Of a DNA stretch of 61,114 nt, positions 44,110 through 51,859 are shown piece by piece. The position numbers and the translations under genes are program-made. The notes beneath the pieces were generated by a model. It was not told the DNA's origin, made no database searches, and worked only from the letters and a program-made list of their open reading frames with translations. Each line of letters begins with the position of its first letter. The stretch's first letter is position 1. The stretch is from Nitrospira sp. CG24A (lineage in GTDB: Bacteria; Nitrospirota; Nitrospiria; Nitrospirales; Nitrospiraceae). The stretch spans positions 86,571 through 147,684 of the forward strand of contig NEWT02000035.1 in NCBI GenBank assembly GCA_002869925.2. Direction: 5' to 3'.

Positions 44110-44238
44110 CTAACTCACAGATTCGGACAGCACCTTTGTAATCTGACTTCCCCAATCTTTGCTCCCAACAGCAATAGCTACGAGCGTCTCACAGGTTCCT
44201 TCATATGCTCCTACCTGGCGCAACCGAAGTTGCACCAC
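44110..44238 (-). CDS. Possible very small gene
   Basis: A 42-residue frame from GTG at 44238: it reads MVQLRLRQVGAYEGTCETL then VAIAVGSKDWGSQITKVLSE and SVS. Composition looks protein-like and GAGG lies just upstream, though too close to the GTG; a second GTG follows at 44235. It may instead be the tail of a lost gene. Confidence 0.3.
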   Translation of the reverse strand: MVQLRLRQVGAYEGTCETLVAIAVGSKDWGSQITKVLSESVS

Positions 44239-44284
44239 CCCTCGCCAGCCACTTCAAGAGAAGAAAGAGTGCCGTTGAAGAAAC

Positions 44285-44722
44285 CTACTTTCTTGAGTGC
44301 CCACTATCCCACTCTGCGAGAAGTGCCACATGGCCTTTGCGTGTGGCTCGCTTCACATACGCCTTGTCTGCCGTGAGATAGAGCCCGTTTGTTCTAATGG
44401 CCAAGACATGGTAGGCCGAATCATAGAACGTCACACCCTTCACGGCGGCCATGTGTTCCAACACGGCGAGAGCATAGTCCGCCTTTCAAGGAATCTCCTC
44501 GAAATCATAGGCCAGCAGCGCGCTCATAAGTTCCATCGCCATTGCTGGTTTCTTCAGCCCCAACACGTTCCCAACTTCATAGCGCCAAAGGGCTGGGAGT
44601 CTGATTTCAACCTGTTCTGCCACCAACGCTTCTTGGAGCCGGAACGCCTGGCGGTGATCGGGTTCGTCCTCTTTCTCCAAGACCCATTTCAGAATGACGG
44701 ATGCGTCGGGCACGATAATCAT
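44285..44722 (-). pseudogene. VapC-type PIN toxin broken by an in-frame stop
   Basis: The first 78 codons give a PIN N-terminal half (MIIVPDASVILKWVLE, LPALWRYEVGNVLGL). TGA at 44486-44488 interrupts, and the same frame then continues KADYALAVLEHM, VTFYDSAYHVLAI and LYLTADKAYVKRA up to TAG at 44285. Restoring that one codon gives a normal 145-residue toxin with D5, the middle E and later D residues. The toxin should be inactive as it stands. Its ATG overlaps the vapB stop. Confidence 0.8.
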
Positions 44723-44952
44723 TCGCCCACTCTCTTCCGGTCCCGCCTGACGGTGGCCACGATCTCTTCTCCGCTCATTGTGGCGCTCCGCTTCCTCAAG
44801 CCACGCAGCGTCTGCGTGGCTTGGTCTCGCTTCCGCCGGAGCAATTCTTTTCTCAGTGCTTCATTGACAACTTGGCTTCGTCGCCGCGGCGGAACAAGTC
44901 GAAACAGTTCTTCTCTGACTTGCTCATCGATCGACACATTGAGCTTGGCCAT
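44719..44952 (-). CDS. VapB-like antitoxin
   Basis: A 77-residue antitoxin with a ribbon-helix-helix opening (AKLNVSIDEQVREELFRLV, RRRSQVVNEALRKELLRR) and a C-terminal toxin-binding part (GEEIVATVRRDRKRVGE). The ATG at 44952 has GAGGGGG upstream. It survives intact although its partner toxin is interrupted. Three TATGCGCCT repeats sit just upstream, probably its operator. Confidence 0.82.
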   Translation of the reverse strand: MAKLNVSIDEQVREELFRLVPPRRRSQVVNEALRKELLRRKRDQATQTLRGLRKRSATMSGEEIVATVRRDRKRVGE

Positions 44953-44981
44953 GACATTCCCCCTCAATAAGTCGTCTACTG

Positions 44982-45015
44982 TATGCGCCTTAAATATGCG
45001 CCTAGTTATGCGCCT
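44982..45015. promoter_or_regulatory. Three direct repeats upstream of vapB
   Basis: The 9-mer TATGCGCCT occurs exactly three times, starting at 44982, 44995 and 45007 (spacing 13 and 12). The regular spacing just before the antitoxin gene suggests an operator for the RHH antitoxin. Confidence 0.55.
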
Positions 45016-45032
45016 AGTCAAGATTGCCATTC

Positions 45033-45146
45033 GGTTTCTGGTTTGTCTCACATACATGGTTGAACCCAATACGCGAGACAAACCAAAGAAACCAGAGCAG
45101 TCAACGTCTCCTCGCGTTTCACGTCCAACCTTTCACGTTTCACGAT
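45033..45146. repeat. TGGTTTG-type hairpin followed by a TTTCACG-type hairpin
   Basis: GGTTTCTGGTTTGTCTC (45033-45049) pairs with GAGACAAACCAAAGAAACC (45075-45093). Then 45110-45146 has CGTTTCACG and CTTTCACGTTTCACG words. It lies between vapB and the gene at 45150; a similar TGGTTTG hairpin is at 53654. Confidence 0.55.
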
Positions 45147-45149
45147 TTT

Positions 45150-45488
45150 TTAGACCGGCTCCGCCCCTTTCTCATCGTCGTCATCGTCGGCTGTGAGACC
45201 GAGAACTTCCGGCTGGCGCTTGGCAATTTCTTCGTACACTTCATCGAGCCAGCGGCTCGCGCAGCCAAGGATCTCCCTGACCAACGGTTCCGTTTGGCCC
45301 GTTCGTTTGATGGTCCATTGGCAGACATATTCCAACAGCACGTTCCGCTCGAACCGCTCCGACGATTGCATGGCCAGGGCAGTCATTTCACCCAGTCCAG
45401 TTTTGAGAATCTCGGCCACCGTGTCACGCCCATATGACGTGCTGGCTGTCACATATTGAATGGCTCGGTTCAGTTCTTGATCAGTCAT
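45150..45488 (-). CDS. Conserved-looking hypothetical protein, acidic tail
   Basis: A 112-residue cytoplasmic protein from the ATG at 45488 (ribosome site AGGGGGAG). It is helical (TDQELNRAIQYVTASTSYGR, TVAEILKTGLGEMTALAM, SRWLDEVYEEIAKRQ) and ends in an acidic run (ADDDDDEKGAEP). I do not recognise a family. It is divergent from pepF. Confidence 0.65.
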   Translation of the reverse strand: MTDQELNRAIQYVTASTSYGRDTVAEILKTGLGEMTALAMQSSERFERNVLLEYVCQWTIKRTGQTEPLVREILGCASRWLDEVYEEIAKRQPEVLGLTADDDDDEKGAEPV

Positions 45489-45664
45489 GAAATCTCCCCC
45501 TGCTCTTGACACATCATACCGAGAATGTCTCCGCAGAGGGAAGATTCTCTCTGATCTTAGTCGAGAGGAAAACTCTGTGTGCTTGATAGTGAGAATGGTA
45601 TGATCGTGGCCGGATAAGCCTCACGTACATGATGGACGCAGATGAGACGAAGGAGAAGCAACCT

Positions 45665-47488
45665 ATGCCTGTGAAAACGAGTCGAAAGATTTCAACCTCG
45701 CGCAAGACCTCCTCCCCTCAACGGCAGAAACTCGTCTATTCCGAGCGCTGGGACCTCTCCCACTTAGCAGAAAAACCAGTCGAGCGGTTCGAGATCCTGT
45801 TGGGAGAGATCGAGGCCAAGGTGGTGCAATTCGAAGCTGCGCGAGGCCAACTGAGCCCGACTATGGACACATCACACTTCCACCCGTTACTGACTCTAAG
45901 CGAAGACATCACAGCGGCTTCCTCCAAAATCGGCGCCTATGCGTACCTCTGGTTCTCCGAAAACACGAAAGACTTGGCCGCCCGTTCGTTTAAAACCAAG
46001 GTTGAGGAGCGGCTCACAGCCCTTCAAAACCGGTTGGTGTTTTTCGATCTCTGGTGGCAGAGCGTCGATGAGGACAATGCCCGCCGACTCATGACCGGAA
46101 CTGGCACACTCCGGTATCACCTCGAAACCATTCGCCGCTTCCAACCTCACACACTGTCTGAACCGGAAGAAAAGATCGTCAACATCAAGAACATCACAGG
46201 TCGTAGTGCCATCCATTCACTCTATGACGTCGTGACGAACGCCTTCACATTCACGCTCACCATCAACGGCAAACGAAAGACGATGACACGTGAGGAACTG
46301 ACGTCCTATCTGCGCCATGGGCAAGGACGGCTACGTGAGGACGCCTATCGAGAGCTATACCGCGTCTACGCTGATCAGCACGATCTGCTTGGCGAAATTT
46401 ACAAAACCTTGGTCAACGATTGGAAAGCGGAGAATCTTCAGCTGCGTCGTTTCGTTTCCCCAATTGCTACCCGCAACCTCGGAAATGACATTCCGGATGC
46501 AGCCGTGACATCGCTCCTGAAGGTCTGTCAGAAAAACGCGAACATCTTTCAAGATTACTTCCGCATCAAGGCTCGTCTCTGCAAGATCAAACCGATGAGC
46601 CGCTATCACATCTATGCGCCCCATCGCACGGCACAAAAATCCTATCGCTATCAGGATGCCGTCCGAATGGTGCTGGAGGCCTATCGTGGATTCTCTCCAC
46701 GATTAGCCGACTTGGCAGAACAGGTGGTTCACGAACGGCATATCGATGCACGGGCGCGGCCAGGGAAAATCGGAGGGGCCTATTGCTACAGCGTCGTCCC
46801 AAACATGACTCCGTATGTGCTGCTGAACTTCACCGGTGAGGCACGCGATATTGCGACCATGGCCCATGAGCTCGGCCATGCCGTTCATGGGATGTTGGCA
46901 GAAAAACACTCCATGTTTACCTTTCACTCCACCCTGCCACTGGCAGAAACCGCGTCGGTGTTCGGAGAACGTATCCTGTCCGACGCCCTCATGAACCAGG
47001 AACGGGATAAGAAGGTACGGCAGGGACTACTGCTCAACCAACTGGACGACATTTACGCCACGGTTCTCCGGCAATCCTACTTTGTCCAATTTGAGAATCA
47101 GGCCCATGAGATGATCGGCCAAGGCGCGACCGTAAAGGATCTGGCCAAGACCTATCTGGCCGAGGTGCGGCAGCAGTTTGGAAAAGGCATCAAGGTCTCG
47201 GAAGAGTTTCAATGGGAATGGCTGACCATTCCGCATATCTTTGCCAGCCCCTTCTATTGCTATGCCTATAGCTTCGGAAACTTACTGGTTCTTGCCCTCT
47301 ACCGGATGTATCAAAAGGAAGGAGCCGCATTTGTGCCAAAATATCTGGAGCTGCTGAGTACCGGCGGATCAGAGGCGCCACAGACGATTCTCGCTAAAGT
47401 CGGCGTCGATATGGCAGCTGAAGATTTTTGGCAATCGGGATTCGATACGATCCGCGAGATGGTCGATCAGTTGGAACTGACGCTGTAA
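45665..47488 (+). CDS. pepF: Oligoendopeptidase F (M3 family)
   Basis: A 607-residue zinc metallopeptidase. The active site reads MAHELGHAVHGMLAE, with the third ligand in LAETASVFGERI; the family signature GGAYCYSVVPNMTPYVLLNF precedes it. Such enzymes cut short peptides in the cytoplasm. The ATG at 45665 follows AAGGAGAAG; ATGs at 45629 and 45632 would add 12 residues. The N-terminal 30 residues are Lys/Ser/Thr-rich and probably unstructured. Confidence 0.93.
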   Translation: MPVKTSRKISTSRKTSSPQRQKLVYSERWDLSHLAEKPVERFEILLGEIEAKVVQFEAARGQLSPTMDTSHFHPLLTLSEDITAASSKIGAYAYLWFSENTKDLAARSFKTKVEERLTALQNRLVFFDLWWQSVDEDNARRLMTGTGTLRYHLETIRRFQPHTLSEPEEKIVNIKNITGRSAIHSLYDVVTNAFTFTLTINGKRKTMTREELTSYLRHGQGRLREDAYRELYRVYADQHDLLGEIYKTLVNDWKAENLQLRRFVSPIATRNLGNDIPDAAVTSLLKVCQKNANIFQDYFRIKARLCKIKPMSRYHIYAPHRTAQKSYRYQDAVRMVLEAYRGFSPRLADLAEQVVHERHIDARARPGKIGGAYCYSVVPNMTPYVLLNFTGEARDIATMAHELGHAVHGMLAEKHSMFTFHSTLPLAETASVFGERILSDALMNQERDKKVRQGLLLNQLDDIYATVLRQSYFVQFENQAHEMIGQGATVKDLAKTYLAEVRQQFGKGIKVSEEFQWEWLTIPHIFASPFYCYAYSFGNLLVLALYRMYQKEGAAFVPKYLELLSTGGSEAPQTILAKVGVDMAAEDFWQSGFDTIREMVDQLELTL

Positions 47489-47551
47489 GCCAATAATTTT
47501 CAACAACTTAGATGCTCAATCCCTCCTCATCATACCTGCCCGTCAACCCTC

Positions 47552-47609
47552 TTGACAGATAGAAAAGAGGGGAGTACTATTATTTTAGTTGATAACAGTT
47601 ATCATAATC
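47552..47609 (+). promoter_or_regulatory. Promoter with Fur-box-like site upstream of bfd
   Basis: -35 TTGACA (47552-47557), 17-bp spacer, -10-like TACTAT (47575-47580). GATAACAGTTATCATAATC at 47591-47609 matches 14 of 19 positions of the Fur consensus GATAATGATAATCATTATC and contains a perfect palindrome GATAAC-A-GTTATC. It lies over the expected transcription start. Confidence 0.6.
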
Positions 47610-47653
47610 GTTTCTGTCGCGTAAAATATTCTCTCCGATAAAGGTGTCGGCCC

Positions 47654-47860
47654 ATGTATCTCTGCCTCTGTAAAGGAATCACCGATTCGGATATCCGGGA
47701 GGCAGGACGGGCCGGCATCGTCATGCCCTGCCAACTTAAAGAGAAGTTCGGATTAAAAGACCCAGGGTGCTGTGGTCGTTGCTCAAAGAATATTCAGGAG
47801 TTTGCGCAAATCGCAATGAGTGTTGACCAAACGCCTTCCCCCAACAGCGTGCGGAGCTAG
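47654..47860 (+). CDS. bfd: Bacterioferritin-associated ferredoxin-like protein
   Basis: A 68-residue [2Fe-2S] protein. The ligand pattern CLC near residue 4 and GCCGRC near 38-43 is that of Bfd. Bfd reduces ferric iron inside bacterioferritin to release it when iron is short. The Fur-like box upstream agrees with iron-starvation induction. No ferritin gene is adjacent. Confidence 0.87.
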   Translation: MYLCLCKGITDSDIREAGRAGIVMPCQLKEKFGLKDPGCCGRCSKNIQEFAQIAMSVDQTPSPNSVRS

Positions 47861-48041
47861 CCCCAGCTAACGCCTTCTCTCCCATCTGTTTTACGCTGCA
47901 AGACTACCGCGATACAAAGGCTCTCGCCATCGACGGGCAGAACCTTGTCTCCGCACGCAAGTAGACCGATGCTGGTCGCTTTGACTTAGAAAATGACAAG
48001 GAAGGAGATGGACGCCTACAGGAAGGAGGGAACACCCTGCA

Positions 48042-48680
48042 CTAGCGAGAAGATCCTCGATGCATCACGACTGCGACTTCGGCCACACGACGGCCCAAGG
48101 CCTTGGCTTCGGCCAATTCATTGTTGTCAATGCCGGGACTGTTGCCTTCCGTGGTGGCTGATGCGCCGAAGGCCCCGCCCCCGCTGACGACGATCATCTG
48201 ATTCCCCAGCATCGCGGCAAGAATCGTCAGCATCGTGACTTCCTTCCCGCTCGACACTTGCCCCCCCACTGCGAAAGCCGCACCGATCTTGTTCTTCATC
48301 TTAAATTCTGGGAACACACCGAACTTAAACTGCCAGTTGTCGAAGAATGTTTTCACCTCACCAGACATGTTCGACCAATACACCGGCGAGCCGACCACGA
48401 CTGCGTCAGCGGAAAACAAATCATCTGCGGTCACCTTGCCGACTCGTTTCAAAATCGCCTCGGTACCGGAAACGCTCTTCACGCCATCGACCACTGCTTC
48501 GGCCATGCGTTCCGTATTGCCGGAGAGCGAATGGTAGGTCACAAGCACCTTCACCAATGGCGCTGCATCCTCGGCAAAAGCCTCACCAAATCCGGTTACG
48601 AATACGACAAGAAGAGCGCTCAGAACAAGGGAACCACAAAGGCGGAGCCGCGAAGGAGAGATGAGGAAGGGGAGAATCAT
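48042..48680 (-). CDS. Flavodoxin-like protein with signal peptide
   Basis: A 212-residue protein: a hydrophobic leader (about 10-36, ending GEAFAEDA) then a WrbA/flavodoxin fold. The FMN phosphate loop is TYHSLSGNTERMAEAV; VVVGSPVYWSNMSGEVKTFF and the GGGAFGASAT loop match WrbA-type quinone oxidoreductases. A leader on an FMN protein is unusual, since FMN is normally added in the cytoplasm. No twin arginine is seen, so export would be by Sec, or the helix could anchor the protein. Start at the ATG 48680. Confidence 0.85.
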   Translation of the reverse strand: MILPFLISPSRLRLCGSLVLSALLVVFVTGFGEAFAEDAAPLVKVLVTYHSLSGNTERMAEAVVDGVKSVSGTEAILKRVGKVTADDLFSADAVVVGSPVYWSNMSGEVKTFFDNWQFKFGVFPEFKMKNKIGAAFAVGGQVSSGKEVTMLTILAAMLGNQMIVVSGGGAFGASATTEGNSPGIDNNELAEAKALGRRVAEVAVVMHRGSSR

Positions 48681-48724
48681 CAATCAATTAATAGGGAGAA
48701 GGAGCCGCACAAAATTTCCTTGGT

Positions 48725-48910
48725 TCAACGACGGACAATTTCCTCTTCCATCCGTTCTTCAACGGAAACTTCCGTCAACGTTCCACGATAGTCACATTTG
48801 TGACAGCGAACCCGCCATTCCTCAATCCACTTTTCTTGCACGTACGACTGCCGGCACTTCGGGCACACAAATACGCCCTTCACATAATGCACTTTTCGTG
48901 TTTCTTTCAT
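48725..48910 (-). CDS. Small zinc-ribbon protein
   Basis: A 61-residue protein with two CxxC pairs (CPKCRQSY and CHKCDYRG), a typical zinc ribbon, and an acidic C-terminal helix (VEERMEEEIVRR). The ATG at 48910 follows AAGGGGTGAG. It likely binds nucleic acid or a protein partner; function unknown. The gap to the flavodoxin-like gene is 44 bp. Confidence 0.75.
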   Translation of the reverse strand: MKETRKVHYVKGVFVCPKCRQSYVQEKWIEEWRVRCHKCDYRGTLTEVSVEERMEEEIVRR

Positions 48911-49056
48911 ATACTCACCCCTTGCCTGTCTTTTTTTGAGGATGGCATAGGCGACCGCGAGATTGCAAGACACACTTGGTCGGAATCGCCGAAGATCCCA
49001 TGCCCCACACGCAACATCGGCTTGACTCGTCTCCAGTGCGCCGATAGGATGCCGCC

Positions 49057-49527
49057 GTGCAACGACGCCGACCACTTGCGATTTTTCTCATCCTCCTCTT
49101 CTCGTTCCCTTGCTATACCATGGCAGGAAACGATCCATCCCAGCCTGGGCTAATCCCGATTACCCTCCCGGGAGGAACCATCATTCACGCGGAGTTGGCC
49201 AACACTCCCCAGAAACGAGCAGAGGGATTGATGTACCGCGAGCAGTTAGCCCAAGACCGCGGCATGCTTTTTTCGTTCTCGCAAGCAGAGGCCTGGGTGT
49301 TCTGGATGAAGAACACCAAGATTCCACTCGATCTCATCTGGATCAATGAGAAAAAGCAGATTGTTCATATGGAACAGAACGTCCCGATCTGCACGAGGAC
49401 GGATGACAGCTGCCCCCAATACCGGCCCAACGAAGGTGCGCTCTATGTCTTGGAGCTCGCAGCGGGCCGAGCTGAGAGCTTGAAGTTGCAGCGAGGATCG
49501 AAACTTCAGTTCCAAATCCCGAAGTAG
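49057..49527 (+). CDS. DUF192 exported protein
   Basis: A 156-residue protein with a signal peptide (about 6-23) and a DUF192 domain: AELANTPQKRAEGLMYREQL, RGMLFSFSQAEAWVFWMKNT and KIPLDLIWINEKKQIVHMEQ. The family is widespread and its function unsettled. Translation starts at GTG. The gene ends 11 bp before a long hairpin repeat and converges with relA. Confidence 0.87.
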   Translation: MQRRRPLAIFLILLFSFPCYTMAGNDPSQPGLIPITLPGGTIIHAELANTPQKRAEGLMYREQLAQDRGMLFSFSQAEAWVFWMKNTKIPLDLIWINEKKQIVHMEQNVPICTRTDDSCPQYRPNEGALYVLELAAGRAESLKLQRGSKLQFQIPK

Positions 49528-49538
49528 CCTACGATTAA

Positions 49539-49662
49539 GCAGGATGCTCAAAAAGGCCGGCCAGCAAGGCCGCAGCGAGCGAAGAGGCGAGGCGTACGCT
49601 TCGGTACGTTGAGCCTCTGAGCGATGCGAGAACGAAGCTGGCGGGCTTTTTCAGCTTCCTGC
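49539..49662. repeat. Long hairpin repeat between convergent genes
   Basis: A 124-bp clean copy: GCAGGATGCTCAAAAAGGCC / GGGCTTTTTCAGCTTCCTGC outer arms and GAGGCGTACG / GTACGTTGAGCCTC inner stem. The A-run and T-run at the arms make it a plausible two-way terminator for the DUF192 and relA genes. Confidence 0.88.
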
Positions 49663-51848
49663 TAAGAGCGTTCTTGCCAGGCCCGCATCCGCCTTGCCGT
49701 AACTACCCCCTCCACACGCTCAACAGCTTTGAGCACTTGATCGAGATGGCGGGTATCTGAAATTTCTACGACAAAATCCAGCACAGCTTTTTGATCCTCC
49801 CGCGTCGTGATCTCCGCACGACTGATGTTGGCATGGCATTCTGCGATCGCAGAGGACACATTCGCCAAGACCCCGGTCTTATCGACAGCGACAATGGACA
49901 TTTTGACCGAGTGCGTGCTGGGTGTGGCAGCATCCCACTCCACTTCCACCAACCGCTCTTTGTCATAGTCCAACGCCTCAAGATTCGGGCAATCGACGGC
50001 ATGGATTGTGAGCCCGCGACCTCGCGTAATATATCCCAGAATGCGGTCGCCGGGCACAGGATGACAACAGCGCGAGAGCTGCATGAGAAGATCACGAGAT
50101 CCTTTCACCTGTACACCGGTGCCGTCACTTTTTCCACTGACCGCTTTACGCGCAGGGGGACGCTCAGGAGAGGACGCTGGAGTCTGTGCTCCAGATGACG
50201 AAACCGTGAGTTTGTCGATGACCTGCGACGTCGCCACGCGACCGAACCCAACTGCCGCAGCCAATTCGTCGGTACTCTCGAATCCCGACTGACGAGCGGC
50301 CTCTAGCAGCTCCGCCGATTTGAACATCCTGGCCGGTGCCATCCCCTGACGACGGAACTCCGACTCCAGCAGGCGGCGGCCGATCTCGACACTTCGCTTC
50401 TGCTCCTCAAGCTTGATCCAGTGTTTGATTTTGGTCTTCGCCCGCGAGGTGCGAACAAACTTCAACCAATCTTTATGAGGCGATTGCGTCGAGGACGTCA
50501 GAATTTCGACCGTATCCCCACTCGCCAGTTGATACTTGAGTGGCACAATCTTTCCGTCCACCTTGGCCCCGACACAATGGTCCCCCACTTGGGTGTGAAT
50601 CGCAAAGGCAAAATCGACGGGTGTCGATCCCCTCGGCAGCTCTTTCACAACCCCTTTGGGCGTGAAGACATAGACCACATCGTGGAAGAGGTCCAGCTTC
50701 ACCGAGTCCATAAATTGCCGGTTATCCGTCAAATCTTCATGCCACTCAACGAACTGATGAAGCCAGCCAAAGGCCTTACTGTCACGATCTGCCACATGCC
50801 CCTGTTCTTTATATTTCCAATGCGCAGCAATGCCGTGCTCGGCAATACGATGCATCTCTTCCGTGCGGATTTGGAATTCAACATGCTCCCCCTTCGGACC
50901 CACCACCGTGGTATGCAGAGACTGATACAGGTTGGACTTAGGAATCGCAATGTAGTCCTTGAAGCGTCCGGGCACAGGCCGCCAGACTGAGTGAATCACC
51001 CCAAGCACGGCGTAACAATTCATCTTGGCATCGGTCACAATCCGCAGCGCAGTCAGATCGTAGACCTCTTCGAACGTAATCGATTGCTTATTCATCTTCT
51101 GGTAAATACCGTAGAGATGTTTGGGCCGGCCATAGACCTGTCCAGCCAATCCATTCTCTTTCATCGCCTTCTTCACGAGCTGGCTGACTTCATCAATATA
51201 CTGCTGCCGATCTTCATCTCGTTTTGCCACACGAACACGCAATGTCTCGTAGGCCTCAGGCTTGAGGTGCTTGAGGCACAGATCCTCAAGCTCATTCTTA
51301 ATCCACCCGATTCCAAGGCGGTTCGCCAGCGGCGCATAGATCTCCAGCGTCTCTTGGGAAATTTCCTGTCGCTTGGCTGCGCTGAGATGCTCCAACGTGC
51401 GCATGTTGTGCAGTCGATCGGCGAGCTTGATGAGAACGACACGGATATCATCCGCCATCGACAGCACCATCTTGCGGAAGTTTTCCGCCTGTTTTTCTTC
51501 ATAGCTCCGAAATGTAATCTTGCCGATCTTGGTCACTCCGTCGACCAGATGGACGACATCCTTCCCGAATTCCCGTTCGAGTTCCTCAGGCTTGGCGACC
51601 GTATCTTCCAGGGTATCGTGCAGCAGCGCTGCAACAATGGCGGTGACATCCGCTTTCAGTGAGGTCAGAACTCCGGCGACAGCGATGGGATGTTGAAGGT
51701 AGGGTTCTCCAGAACGGCGACGTTGCCCTTTATGCGCTTTCGCGGAAAACTCGTGGGCCTTGCGAACGAGGCCGAGGTCGGCATCGGCAGCATAGCTTCT
51801 AATCCGATCCAGCAACTGGTCGAGGTCTGTGACAGTTTGGTACACCAT
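49662..51848 (-). CDS. relA: RelA/SpoT family (p)ppGpp synthetase/hydrolase
   Basis: A 728-residue bifunctional-type stringent-response enzyme. HD hydrolase domain (about 25-180: AALLHDTLEDT; IKLADRLHNMRTL), synthetase (about 235-345: GRPKHLYGIYQKM, EVYDLTALRIVTD, YQSLHTTVVGPKG, IAAHWKYKEQG), TGS (about 385-450: VYVFTPKGVVKELPRGSTPV), and a C-terminal ACT domain (about 650-725). Both catalytic halves look intact, so it can make and degrade (p)ppGpp. It is the only RSH gene in the window. Stop abuts the hairpin repeat. Confidence 0.95.
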   Translation of the reverse strand: MVYQTVTDLDQLLDRIRSYAADADLGLVRKAHEFSAKAHKGQRRRSGEPYLQHPIAVAGVLTSLKADVTAIVAALLHDTLEDTVAKPEELEREFGKDVVHLVDGVTKIGKITFRSYEEKQAENFRKMVLSMADDIRVVLIKLADRLHNMRTLEHLSAAKRQEISQETLEIYAPLANRLGIGWIKNELEDLCLKHLKPEAYETLRVRVAKRDEDRQQYIDEVSQLVKKAMKENGLAGQVYGRPKHLYGIYQKMNKQSITFEEVYDLTALRIVTDAKMNCYAVLGVIHSVWRPVPGRFKDYIAIPKSNLYQSLHTTVVGPKGEHVEFQIRTEEMHRIAEHGIAAHWKYKEQGHVADRDSKAFGWLHQFVEWHEDLTDNRQFMDSVKLDLFHDVVYVFTPKGVVKELPRGSTPVDFAFAIHTQVGDHCVGAKVDGKIVPLKYQLASGDTVEILTSSTQSPHKDWLKFVRTSRAKTKIKHWIKLEEQKRSVEIGRRLLESEFRRQGMAPARMFKSAELLEAARQSGFESTDELAAAVGFGRVATSQVIDKLTVSSSGAQTPASSPERPPARKAVSGKSDGTGVQVKGSRDLLMQLSRCCHPVPGDRILGYITRGRGLTIHAVDCPNLEALDYDKERLVEVEWDAATPSTHSVKMSIVAVDKTGVLANVSSAIAECHANISRAEITTREDQKAVLDFVVEISDTRHLDQVLKAVERVEGVVTARRMRAWQERS

Positions 51849-51859
51849 GATGCACTCAC

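Noticed and set aside
44486-44488. TGA in vapC as a selenocysteine codon
   Set aside because: PIN toxins do not use selenocysteine and no hairpin typical of SECIS was seen right after it; a nonsense change is simpler.
47993-48187. A 64-codon plus frame after bfd
   Set aside because: It crosses into the 3' end of the flavodoxin-like gene antisense and shows no similarity.
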